Of a DNA stretch of 64,000 nucleotides, positions 11,295-22,263 are shown piece after piece (the first letter of the stretch is position 1; every line of letters begins with the position of its first letter). The stretch is from Rhodosorus marinus (taxonomy: Eukaryota; Rhodophyta; Stylonematophyceae; Stylonematales; Stylonemataceae): positions 1,178,001 through 1,242,000 of the forward strand of contig JAMWBK010000006.1 in the NCBI GenBank assembly GCA_029953675.1, in the 5' to 3' direction. A program made the translations under genes and the position numbers. Under the pieces are notes generated by a model. The model was not told the origin of the DNA, searched no databases, and saw only the letters and a list, made by a program, of their open reading frames with translations.

Positions 11295-12579
11295 CCAACT
11301 CGTGGGTGCATCACTTGAGCTTCGACCTTCTCCTCGGATCTCCCCATGCTTCGATGAGTTGTTTTTTTTTGAGACCGGATGGTCTACTTCTGATAGTTGT
11401 TCCGAGGGTCCTGAAGAGTCCTCGCCCCTCACGCATCCCAACTTTTCTATTTGCACATAATCCTAAACACGTCCTCTACTACGAGATAAGCAATTATGGC
11501 CGACTCCCAACCAGCAATGGTCAGCAAGTAATTCCAAGCTTGTTGAAAGCACGAAACGGACCACGCACTAAAGCTGCCTGGGAAAGTCTTACTCTCGTGC
11601 CTGGGCTGACCAATCATGCGCCCTAATGCGATACAAGATGACTTTCATAGTCTGTGGGCTTGGAATCAAGTTTCCAGTGCTGATACTAGCGGCACTCCTG
11701 CATGACGAATATTCCGGGTATCATACACTACTGCCACGCTAAAAAAAGTCTGTGTCCCAACCCGTTGACGCCCTGATCAACCAAGCCTGTCCTGCTCTAC
11801 ATTCAACATCGCTTTCTGGTGGGGGCCGGCGAGGAAAGCGCTACGCCTAAGAAAAACGAAGTTACTTCTAGGAAAGGGCAAAGCACGAACTATGAACTCA
11901 TGGGGGAGTCAAGGCACTATGGCTGAATCGACGTCCCTCTTCACAGCGTCCAGTGCTTGTCTAGCGAGGGCAAAATCAGGTCTCAGATAGTGGAAAACCA
12001 TGTGATGAGTTTCCTCGAAAGAGTGCTCCTCCCAAAGACTCGCCTCTAAGATAACCCATGGACGGTTGGTTTCCACTAAAAGCCAGAGTACAATTTCGAC
12101 TCGTGGTTAGATGCTATTGCTGACTACTGCTCGCTGCCCGTCGTATTGAAGTGATGCCCGTGGCTGAACAAGCCTTTACGACTCCATGCGTCCTCTAGAA
12201 TCAGCGACATACAAGCCACCCCTCCGGCCGCGTAGCACATATGCGGACCGGATAGTTCGCTTGTCGGTTGACGGCGACTTCCCGACTTCCTCAAAAACAG
12301 AAAGCGCCATGAATCTAGAAAGCGGTTACAGCTTGACCAGTCTTGGGCTTCACCGCAGTAAAGTCTCCTTGGTGCCAAAGACTGGTGCCTCCATCGTCGG
12401 GGGTGGAGTTGCTCTGCGGATGACGCGCCTAGTTCCCCAAAATCGGTTATCACTCTGTATCGTCAGGCAAAGGTAAACGTTTGCTAAGAGGAGTGTGGAA
12501 GCTTAAGAGTCTTGCGCTTCGGTGCTGAGTTTTGCCAGCCTTGCGCATAGAAATTGTGGTTTTGAAGCCACGTTCGAAA
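11295..12579. other. Intergenic, 11295-12579
   Basis: I recognise no gene or repeat here. The overlapping short frames on both strands at 12124-12476 look random. Confidence 0.55.
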
Positions 12580-13350
12580 ATGGGGAAGAGCCGTGACTTA
12601 AATCCTGTTGAGAAGCAGCGCCGCGAGCAGAAGGAAAAGGAGCGCCGGAAGAACAAAAATGCTCGCGCGAAGGGGCGTGAGATAAGCATGCTGAGGCGAG
12701 ACCCAGTAGCTATCAGGGAGGAGATCAACAAGCTTCGGAAGGACCTTGCCTCGCGTGGGGAGGACGATGAGAAGAGGCTAGTTTTGAGGAGGCACTTGAA
12801 ACGCCTTCAGGATGAGTTCAACTCGGCAGTTAGCGCTCAGAAAAAGGCCGACCCAATGACGATGGAAAGGCTCGGAGCGAGACCTCTTCCGAAAGACTTT
12901 GCGCCAGCCAATGACCCGCTTAACCCGGAGAACGGTGGAGAATCACGGGATTTCGCCAGAAATCGGGCCCTGAATCGCCCACAACCGTATTCCGTAAGCG
13001 TTTCTTGAGAACAATGATCCACGGTGGCTTTTTCTACAAAATCAAATCGATTTTAATCTGCTCTCAACTCTCTGCATCAAGGACAGAATGACCCCATGGA
13101 CTCGTACGCGGGGCCTTCCCCCGAGCCTGCTCCAGGACCGAGCTTGCCTGCAGCTCCAGTCGCGGTGAGCCAACCCCATGAACTTGATTTGGCTCAAGGA
13201 CTGTACTGAACTCCTGAAACCGCTTGTGTATTTGCGCTTAAGAAACCGTTGCCGAAGAGATTAGTCTCAATGGTGCCTTCGTCGGTGGCGAAAAAGCCTA
13301 AGCAAAGAGAAAGCTCCGTGATTGATCTTGCGCCGTCCGTTGAAGAGTAG
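12580..13350 (+). CDS. WBP11-like splicing-associated protein
   Basis: Exons are 12580..12993, 13087..13164 and 13243..13350, giving 199 residues. The first ~60 residues match the WBP11 (NpwBP/SNP70) N-terminal domain: a Lys/Arg-rich helix with LNPVEKQRREQKEKERRKNK, then RRDPVAIREEINKLRKDL. Proline-rich text follows (DSYAGPSPEPAPGPSLPAAP), as expected for WW-domain ligands. The C-terminal PKRLVSMVPSSVAKK recalls the conserved MVP motif near the end of plant WBP11. The protein is much shorter than animal WBP11 (about 640 residues), so most of the Pro-rich middle is missing. The likely role is in the nucleus with spliceosomal partners. An ATG 48 bp upstream is not used in the model, because MGKSRDLNP is the family-like start. 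Confidence 0.75.
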
Positions 13351-15653
13351 AAAACCAGTGTCTTGAAGACTCGAAAGTTGTAAATGCACTTCACTTTTGT
13401 TTCAGAGAAGGGAGAAAAGTTGGCGGAGCGGCCTGCTAACACCAGGTCTTTCATAGACCTCTCCACTCGCGCGTGAACGTTCATGAAATCAACACTTGAG
13501 CAAGAAGAGGATGAACTGCCCTCCAAGAACGCAAGACGATAACCATTCCACAGCCCATGGGTTGAAGCTTCAGCTACGCGAGAGCTCTCTGGAACAGCTT
13601 GGGTTGTACAGCTGCGGTGACATGAGCGTACTAGCTTGGACCTCACGCAGGCCATACTATTCCGGGTTGTTCGATTGGTTAAAAAATTCTTTTATTAATG
13701 AGAAAGATTCCCGGCCGCTATTGTTTGTTGTGCTGCGAAAGCTCACCCTCGACCTGTACGGGCGTTTTCACCGAGGCCGACGATCAGCGAATGGCGTTAG
13801 CCGTGAACCTTTTACGGGAGCTCTCCCTAGTGGAGCCCATAAGGAGAAAATAAGGAATCAATCGAGACGCTATGAAGCTCGGCTACAACACGATCCTCCT
13901 CAGCCATCGGTCTGTGGTCGCTCTCGAGTTGGCCATGCTAGCTACCATCAAAACCTCCACCGAAAGTAAGGGTAGGGGGGAGCGCTGGTCAAGCTGGCCG
14001 AGAAGGGTGGACAAAATACTAAGTACGTTTACACAAGAAGAGCTGTCTTACACACGTAGAGAGATTGAGAACAGCCACAGGCTCCGGTCATACATCAGCT
14101 CACGGTACACCTGGATGATAACGCAACACAAGAGGCACCTCAAACTGATGACGAAAAGCAAGTTGGGGAGGTCCAAAGAAGCAAGAGCCTTCTAAAAATG
14201 ATGACAAGAATAAACCTATCGAAAAGTCGATTCCTGAGGATGCTTGCTACTAACCAACTAGCACCGGCCCTCTGACCAGCCCGACCATGCACCACTTGAC
14301 TGGCTCCACGAATTTGCAGAAATGGTGCTCGTTTGATGTGTATTAGCAGTCGCTGGACGTCGCAAGTAGTGAAGGCCTGGTACATCGCTGGCTTCACATC
14401 TTAAAGTCTCGAACACTGAGGATGATGGCGTCGCTCAGGTGTGAACAGACTGTGATGAGACTGAGCGAGTCCTACTCTCAACTTGGAGCTGAGAAGAATC
14501 ATTTTCGACCGTCGTTCAATCAATTTATACCCATAATGGTTGAATGCAGTCAAAAATAAATCGTTGCCGAGACGCCGCAGCCATTGCTTGTGGACATCAA
14601 TGGAGGTTGAAAAACGGAGATTGTGGGAGCTCGGTTCCGTAGTTTTAGAATCTATTGCGTTATAAAAATGCAGGGGAGTATTGGAAAAAGTTTACATGAG
14701 AGCAAATACTATCTCTAAATTAGGAGTACGTCGCTTTTAAAGATCTATTTAAGTCGATGCTGTTCAATATCTAGATTTAGACGGCATAGTGGACTTGATT
14801 ATAAAACAAAATGAACCAGTGGATCTTGATTGCAGTTTTTTTGAGAATATTTAGGACAAAAATCTAAATTTGGATCAACCTAGGACTGACCGGGAGTCCG
14901 GGGCATTGGAAAGGACGTTCAATGGGGCAGCTCTATCGACATGAAGAACAAGCTGGAGGAAGCGTCTGCTATGAATGCCAGACGATCAAACCAGGCAGAA
15001 TAAGAGAGCTAGCGGCAAGGAGAGGAGAAACTCGCCGTGGACATGTAAATTCTTACCGCCCACCGCCCACCGCGGACTGCAGTCTATTATAGACAGCCTG
15101 TGAACAACCTCGTAAGAGTTCTCCTTCCGAAAAAAACAACTGCCGCACACAACAACTAAGCACGACGAGTTCCGTCTTCTATGAAAACGATGCCAACGCG
15201 ATGCCGTCCAGTCGAGCCGATCTCAGGTTCAAGAACCATTGCCTTGACAGATATACCAATCCCGCCCGCGCAGACCCTCGTCAAACCTACTACAGTTCCT
15301 CAATATATTTCGCCCCCCCGCCAAACGCGAATGTTCCATCCTGTTCATGTTTTCTGGAAAACTATCTCTGGCCCCCGAAAAAAGCTCGTGAGCTCGTAGA
15401 CAAGTTTTTCTTCTGTTTTTCACATTTGAACGGTTTTCGAAGTTGGGCGAGGTTTGAAGAGGACTGGATGGGAATGAACGGGGTTTAGTGTTGGGGATGG
15501 TGAGCTACGAGGGGGGGTGTGTCGGAGGAGGGAGGGGGCAGAGGATAAAAAAGTTTTGAAAGACTTAGCTTTGGAAGGTTTTTGAATTTCGGGAGGGAAA
15601 AGCTCTTTGTTTTGATCTGGGAGAGGGTCCTCTCTGGGTGGGGTGTGATAAAG
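13351..15653. other. Intergenic, 13351-15653
   Basis: A 2.3-kb stretch without a recognised gene. Frames at 13496-14195 (+) are open but match nothing I know. The stretch 14500-14880 is AT-rich. The last ~150 bp before 15654 is G-rich on the plus strand (ggagggagggggcagagg) and is the likely ThrRS promoter or leader. Confidence 0.5.
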
Positions 15654-18581
15654 ATGCAGGCGTTTTGTGGAACGTTTGGAGTGTTGTCTGGGAGGAGTGG
15701 ATATGTAGTTAGAAGTGGGTTTTGCGGGAGGAGAGTGGGTGGTATTGGAAGATTTAACAAGGTGTCAAGTCTGAGGAAGGGATTTTCTGTGGTGAAAGCT
15801 GTAGCTGCGGAGACCAAGGCTGCGACGAAGGAAGGTAGAGCATTTTCCCCCCCCTTGGCGAGTTCGATCCTTTTGATGAAGTTTGTTTTCAGAGGAGAAA
15901 GGGGATTGTTTAACGATTTGGAACGTCTGCGTATTCTTACTTTGCGTTTTGCTGTGTTTCTGTGTGTACTCTTTCCTGCTCCAGAAGAAAGTATCGAGCT
16001 CCCAACAAATGAGAGTAATGAGGAGCTGCTTCGGATGCGGCATACTACCGCCCACGTGATGGCAATGGCTGTCCAACGACTATTTCCCAATGCGCAGGTA
16101 CGCCTCTACTCCCCGACGTGGAGAAGAGTGGACGCGTCACCCTTCCTTCTTCGCAAGTGATCCCTGATCAACAACTTGATGAAAGAGCCCCCAAAACTGT
16201 ACTCGAAAATGATGCTATCCCTAACACATTTCGCCTCATCCCACAGGTCACGATTGGGCCATGGATCGACAATGGCTTCTACTACGATTTCGATACCGAG
16301 GAACCGTTCTCTGAGGACGACTTGAAGAACATTAAGAAGGAGATGGATAAAATAATTCGTGAAGACCTGCCTCTCATCAGGGAGGAAGTTACTAGGGAGG
16401 AGGCTGAGGAAAGAATAAAGGGCATCAATGAGCCGTACAAGCTCGAGATCCTAGAGGGTCTGAAGGAACCCATCACGCTCTATCATTTGGGCGACAAATG
16501 GTGGGATCTGTGTGCAGGCCCCCACGTTGAGTCCACTGGAAAGCTTGTGCCGAAGGCGATTGCATTGGAGACCGTTGCAGGTCAGCAATCACAGCCGAGT
16601 AGCACCTAAGACTCTTGACTTTGGACTCTGACCATCGGCTCTTCTGCTCGCAGGGGCGTACTGGCGTGGAGATGAGAAAAAGGCCATGTTGCAGAGAATT
16701 TATGGAACATGCTGGGAAACGCCCCAGCAACTTAAAGAGTACAAGAGGGTGAAGGAGGAGGCCAAGCGAAGAGATCACCGCGTTTTGGGCAAGAAGTTGA
16801 ATCTATTCAGTATTCAAGTAAGCTCTCTGCCCTCGCTTGATTTCTCATTGTTCGTATGCTGGGATCAAGGGGAGTGGAAACATTCGCTGACACCCATTCC
16901 GTTTTCATGACAGGAGGAGGCAGGTGGTGGACTGGTATTCTGGCATCCGAAAGGCTCAAGAATACGTCGGACAATTGAAGATTTTTGGAAGGATGAACAT
17001 GAACAGGATGGGTGAGCGGCGTGACTTGGTATGGTGTCAGAGGATTTGGGACTTGTTCGTTGAAGTCGCATATTTCCTTTTGTGCAATAGTTATGAGCTT
17101 CTCTATACGCCGCATATGGCTAACATCGACCTTTGGAAGACGTCCGGACATCTTGAATTTTATAACGAGTCAATGTTCGATCAGATGCAAGTCGAGAAGG
17201 AGACTTACCAGATCAGGCCAATGAATTGCCCATTCCACGTGCTCATTTACAAGGTTCGTTCGACTGAGTTGGAGGTCCTGATGATGTTGAGTGTTGGAAT
17301 TCAGCTGAAATTTCCCGTCCTTACCCATGATCGATAAAATAGGACGGGATGAAGTCATACAGAGACCTACCACTTCGCTGGGCCGAACTGGGAACTGTGT
17401 ATCGTTATGAGAGGTCTGGAACTTTGCATGGTCTGTTCAGAGTTCGAGGGTTCACGCAGGACGATGCGCACATCTTCTGCTTGCCCACTCAGCTTGAGGA
17501 TGAGATGACAAGAGTCCTCGAGTTGGTGGAACGAATTCTTGGTAAGGGACCCCAATCCGGTCGGTTTTCGAAGCGAAGTATGTTCTGACCCAAACGCCTT
17601 TATTTATGGGAACAGGGAGATTTGGATTCACAAAGTACGAGATAATGCTTTCAACTAGACCTGAGAAATCCGTCGGGAGCGATGATATCTGGGAGAAAGC
17701 GACACAGGCCCTCGTGAATTCTTTGAAGAACAAGGGTAGGAATGCGAACAGGCCCATACTTTCGAATGACTGGGCAAACGTGGATCGTACGATGCTAATA
17801 TCGATCACAACTCTCTGCGTAGGATGGGATTATTCCGTTGACGAGGGTGGGGGTGCATTTTACGGACCAAAGATCGATATTAAGATCCGGGATGCTATCG
17901 GGCGACTTTGGCAGTGCTCGACTGTTCAGTGTGATTTCAATCTTCCGGAGCGCTTTGACATGACCTACATTGACTCAGATGGAACAAAACAAAGGCCAAT
18001 TATGGTTCACCGCGCTCTGCTTGGATCTATCGAGCGGTTTATGGGAGTTTTGGTGAGCTTGATTGAAACGGTCAAGTTTGAAGGTATATCTTGATCACCA
18101 GCTGGAAGTTTGCTAACCTTGGAATCTTCTGTGAAATCCGCGATCCTTTGTAGGTTGAAAATTATGCTGGCGATTTCCCTCTCTGGCTTGCCCCGGAGCA
18201 GATACGGCTCTTACCTGTTACAGCGGAGGCCATGGACTATTGCATACAGGTTTGTTCCACACTGGCTTTTCTCGATCGCAACGCGAAACTGGACTAATTC
18301 TTTATCCACTACCAATGTTGCAGTCGAAGAAGCAGCTCACTGACAATGGGATCTACGCGCAAGTAGACAACTCAGGAGACAGGCTCGCAAAAATGATTCG
18401 AAACGGGGAGCAGCAGAGGGTCCCCCTCTTGGCCGTCGTTGGGGCGAAGGAGGTTGAAAGTGGTACCCTCAGCGTGAGGGGGAGGAAGATTGGCGACTTT
18501 GGAGCTTTGTCTGTACCTGAAGTTGTTGATGGCATAAAGAAAGCTGTTGCTGAAGCGGGAGTGTTTACCCCTCCCTCATAG
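15654..18581 (+). CDS. Threonyl-tRNA synthetase, organellar form
   Basis: Eleven exons: 15654..15834, 15985..16097, 16247..16580, 16654..16817, 16914..17011, 17091..17253, 17343..17541, 17616..17735, 17823..18052, 18154..18249 and 18324..18581; 651 residues. The enzyme charges tRNA-Thr. The first ~58 residues are rich in Gly, Ser, Val and Arg with few acidic residues, like a plastid or mitochondrial transit peptide. The editing domain follows directly, with HTTAH (residues 80-84) and CAGPHV (Cys near 187). No TGS domain lies between. The class II core shows [20 protein letters not shown], motif 2 [31 protein letters not shown] and motif 3 [11 protein letters not shown]. The anticodon domain ends at GVFTPPS. 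All ten introns are GT-AG and keep frame. A cytosolic enzyme would normally carry TGS, so dual organelle targeting is the best reading. Confidence 0.94.
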
Positions 18582-19687
18582 AGCCTTGCCTGGAGCTTCA
18601 ATGGACACTTAGGGTTTTTCACCGCAACCCGCTGCACGGAAAGCCATTGAATACAACGCCATTGTGAATCGTCTGGAAACTTCCCTCCTCAATCGAGCTG
18701 ATGTGGAAACTTGTTCGAGACCAGAGATTGCTATGTTTATTTTGAGATAAACGAGAATGTACTATTTGTGACTGAGCTGTGCGGCAACGGCCCTTGCTTT
18801 AGTATATCCTGGTCTGGGTATCAAAGCACCTTGTGATCCTACCAATCTCAAACAGGGAACCCGTGACTAAGCACCAAAACTGCGAACCGGTCTGCTGCGC
18901 GAAACCGGTCCAGGTTTCCGATCAGAGCAGTATTGTGAGACAACTCTTCAGAAACGAGGCAACAACTCTGCGGATCATGCTTGAAGAATCTTCTGATAAC
19001 AAAACGGCACAGTTCGATATTATGTCAGAAAAGCCACAGTGCAGTGACAATCAAATCTGGGTCTGCTTACAAGCCATGGGTTTGTGGCCGGTGTGAGATG
19101 GTGTCGAAAGTCTGCTGGCTGTTGAGTTCTTGACCAACCACAAAATTCCAAGACTCTATGGGATGCCGGCCCACGCACGGTTTCCGATTGCCCAACTCAG
19201 AGATGGGCTTTGGTACTCCCAACTCTGGACTGCGGTCCAGTCCTGTGAGAGGGGATCTGCCGCGGACGCGTTCTCTGAGGGGCCATCTTGACCGTCACGA
19301 ATTAATTTAGGAGGAGAGTATCAGGTATCTCTCAACTGTGGAAAGGATCCACGCCACGTGTGTGGGTAGCTCTTTCTGTGAGGAGATCCCCTTCTAGTTC
19401 CTCCAATGAAACAGCTTGATATGGGAGGAGGGTGCACGCACATGGAAGAAAGCGTTCATCCTCTGGTTCTCCGTGTTCTCCGGCGTTAAGAAGGGGCATG
19501 CGTTCTTAGAAGTACTAGGGAAAGGTCCAAACACCAAACGAACCGCGGGGGGAAGTAGCTTCTGCCAAAGTAGAAGACGCTCACAAAGCTCTGAATGTAA
19601 GATCTTTGTGGGCCTAGACAGCTACTCGGATGCCCAATTTTTCAATCCTTTACACTGAGGAAATTTAGACTAAGCAACAGGCTTGCT
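18582..19687. other. Intergenic, 18582-19687
   Basis: This spacer between the ThrRS and fibrillin 3' ends shows no recognised gene, RNA or repeat. Confidence 0.6.
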
Positions 19688-20332
19688 CTACTCCCGAACA
19701 AGAATGAAGACGTTGCCCTCACTGCCCCGAGTAATACGCAGATCGTCGTCAATGTACGTTACGTCGATGTAGCCGACTCCAAAGCTCAAGTTGAATGTAA
19801 ACGGACCCAATTTGACGTTCTCAAACTTTACCAGCGCCCTCTGAGGTGGTCTCGCGGTCAGCGACAGCTGAATGACGTATTCAAACTCGAAAAGCCCAGC
19901 AAACTTCGTTTTAACCTTGTTCACTCCGGTTAGGTCTTTCGTGTTCAGAATTTGGCGGTTTGAACCTCGTACGTACTGGAACACTCCTGGTAGATTCTTT
20001 CCCAAGATTACTTTTGACGTCGTATACTTGAGGTTCCAGCTTCCATCCAACAGCTCGGAGCTGATCGTCTGGGGGAACTGATTTAAAGCTTCAAGCTCAC
20101 GAATCTGGTCTTCGACGCGCTCTTGTGCATCCTTATCATCGATTATAGCCCGACCCTCGTCGAGAGAAGCGATCGCCTCCAAAAGTTGTTGCTTCACCGC
20201 CGCTGGTCTCGAACTAATGTTCAACGATCTTTTTCCGCGCTGAAGCCCGCGTCCTAGAGGAGCGCATGGTCGGCGCTGGTTCTTGACGAAGACATTTCCG
20301 GAACAAACAAACCCACTCATGGTTCCTGTCAA
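19688..20332 (-). CDS. Plastid lipid-associated protein / fibrillin
   Basis: A single uninterrupted exon of 214 residues. Residues 1-45 are basic and Ser/Arg-rich (GRGLQRGKRSLNISSRP) and fit a plastid transit peptide. The PAP/fibrillin lipocalin-like domain follows: the helix KQQLLEAIASLDEGR, then LLDGSWNLKYTTSK, VFQYVRGSNRQILNTKD, and the C-terminal VGYIDVTYIDDDLRITRGSE with GNVFILVRE. That ending (YLDxxLRIxRGxxGNxFVL) is diagnostic of the family. Fibrillins bind lipids or quinones at plastoglobules and thylakoids; which of the several types this is cannot be decided by eye. An alternative start four codons in (MSGFV) is possible. It is one of few intronless genes here. Confidence 0.93.
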   Translation of the reverse strand: MTGTMSGFVCSGNVFVKNQRRPCAPLGRGLQRGKRSLNISSRPAAVKQQLLEAIASLDEGRAIIDDKDAQERVEDQIRELEALNQFPQTISSELLDGSWNLKYTTSKVILGKNLPGVFQYVRGSNRQILNTKDLTGVNKVKTKFAGLFEFEYVIQLSLTARPPQRALVKFENVKLGPFTFNLSFGVGYIDVTYIDDDLRITRGSEGNVFILVRE

Positions 20333-20965
20333 GTTCCAGAGACGAATCTTCTTCCCAGACCCCCAAATGTCCCTAGCTCCTCAGAAGAGAATGTGTCCTC
20401 TCCAGCCTGTATATGTGGTGTCAGAGCGGAGTTCGTTTGGGGGTTGGGAGGAGGAAATGTGTCCCCGGAATCTTATTCTGGGATTACACAACCTCTCCGG
20501 AACCTGAACTAGTGGTTAATTACCACTTCAACATGTACCTAGTGATGGGCCAAATGTCAAACCATCTTGCGGAGCCCCCATCAATGCACACGCTGTTTCG
20601 CTCTGTGTCCATTGTTTCATTTTGTGCTGTTGATTGTCAGGATCATATTGTACTGCACGGTGGGTTTGCTTTCGCGTTCAATCGAATCCTACTTAGTTCT
20701 TAGGTTTTGTCAAGTGCGCACTCTATTCTTTCAGAATTATCAACGATCCTTTAATATTTAATCTAGAACGTCTGTTTCAAGGACACTTTCTTGTCTTCCT
20801 GTAGTTTCTGACTAGCTCAAGAGTCCATTCCATTAAACATAAGTTGAATGGGAGGGGCTCCGCAATAAGCGCACCCTATGCCCTCGGGCGAGAAGCAGTG
20901 TACATACAATGGGCTTCTCACGGCAGCAAATTAAGGAAAAAAAAAATCGGCAATCACAAGCTGCT
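20333..20965. other. Intergenic, 20333-20965
   Basis: Leader of the fibrillin gene on the right side of its start and 3' flank of H2B. I see no further feature. No classic histone 3' stem-loop was found after the H2B stop. Confidence 0.55.
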
Positions 20966-21346
20966 TTACGAAGTCGAACTGTATTTGGTAACTGCCTTGG
21001 TTCCTTCCGAAACGGCATGCTTTGCGAGTTCTCCCGGGAGAAGCAGTCTGACGGAAGTCTGCACCTCTCGCGATGTCAGAGTCTTAGTCTTTGAGTACGC
21101 CGAGAGCTTGCTCGCCTCGCCGGCGATCCGCTCAAAAATGTCATTCACAAATGAGTTCATGATGCTCATCGCCTTCGACGAAATACCAGTATCCGGATGA
21201 ACCTGCTTCAACACCTTGTAGATATACACAGAGTATGTTTCAACCCTCTTCTTCTTCTTCTTGTCCTTCTTGTCAACCCCAATCGGAGCCTTTCCAGCCG
21301 CCGCCTTCTTCTCAGCAGCAGGTACACTCTTTCCCTTTGGCGCCAT
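20966..21346 (-). CDS. Histone H2B
   Basis: Intronless, 126 residues, the usual H2B length. The N-terminal tail is Lys/Ala-rich ([20 protein letters not shown]), followed by [55 protein letters not shown] and [19 protein letters not shown]. The C-terminal helix ends AVTKYSSTS, including the Lys that is monoubiquitinated in other eukaryotes. It packages DNA as the H2A-H2B dimer. It stands alone; no other histone gene is in the window. The lack of an evident stem-loop after the stop suggests a polyadenylated message (inference). Confidence 0.98.
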   Translation of the reverse strand: MAPKGKSVPAAEKKAAAGKAPIGVDKKDKKKKKRVETYSVYIYKVLKQVHPDTGISSKAMSIMNSFVNDIFERIAGEASKLSAYSKTKTLTSREVQTSVRLLLPGELAKHAVSEGTKAVTKYSSTS

Positions 21347-22263
21347 CTTACAAAATTTACTAAGAAAACAACAACTTCCTTCAACACTCCCTTCTCAAGC
21401 AAAAAGTCACTCCAACTCCAAACCTCCCCGACTCCAAGCTCCCCCTTTCCTAAAGACATTCATATAAGTACTCTCATCCAACAAAATCAACCCATGGCGA
21501 CAATACCGCATAAACAGAATATGATTCGACTATCTCAACGTGTCGCCATAAGATACAATAATAACGCAATTATATTGGCTAATTCTTATTTATTCTATTT
21601 TTCACTCTAATTATAATGACTGGATATTCAGTCATTTATTTGTTTGGATTGATAATATATTTTAGAAGAAAAGTTCGGCTTTGCTGACAGAGGGTAGATT
21701 TTGGCGCGAGTTTGTTTTTCGTCGGTGCGGGGGGGGGGTGAGCTTTAGTTGGATGGGGGAGTTGGTTTGTTGGTTGATGAATAATATTTATTTAAACAGT
21801 TGAGAGTAAAACCAAAGCGCTACCAAAGAAAGGAAAGGGGAATAGGAGCAAGGAAGCCGCAGGGCTCAAAATGAAATTTAACGAGCAAACGGGCAAACGC
21901 ACAGTCCAAGAAGAACCCTTGTTTCGTGGGACGTTCGTTGAAGTATGAGATGGACTCTACCAAGTTCAAGAAACAAAACTGTGGACTACACGCCCATGGC
22001 TCAGATATTCTTCATGCCAAGAAGAGAACACCGAGGTCACGCTCGTGCATACAACATGCTTCATTCAACACCATCCAGTGCCGAACTGGAATCCGTAGCC
22101 ACCCGCTCTCAACCGCGGACAAATCGCAACTCGCAAGCGCAATCAGTGCCTCCATGTTTCTGATCGTTTACGCACATTTCAAGGAGATGATCAACCTACT
22201 ACAACAGAAAAGAGGAGCCACATCCTACAGGTCTGAGATTGTGATGTCGTGTTCCGCTCTTCT
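21347..22263. other. Intergenic, 21347-22263
   Basis: The first ~150 bp is C-rich on the plus strand, i.e. G-rich in the H2B sense direction, and is the probable H2B promoter. A 10-base G run sits near 21730. The rest, including short plus-strand frames at 21926-22267, matches nothing. Confidence 0.5.

Noticed and set aside
13496..14195. Plus-strand frames of 157 and 107 codons
   Set aside because: The first lacks an ATG, neither resembles a protein family, and no convincing splice joins them.
20830..20966. Histone 3' stem-loop after H2B
   Set aside because: No 6-bp stem with a 4-base loop was found in the expected 20-70 bases after the stop.
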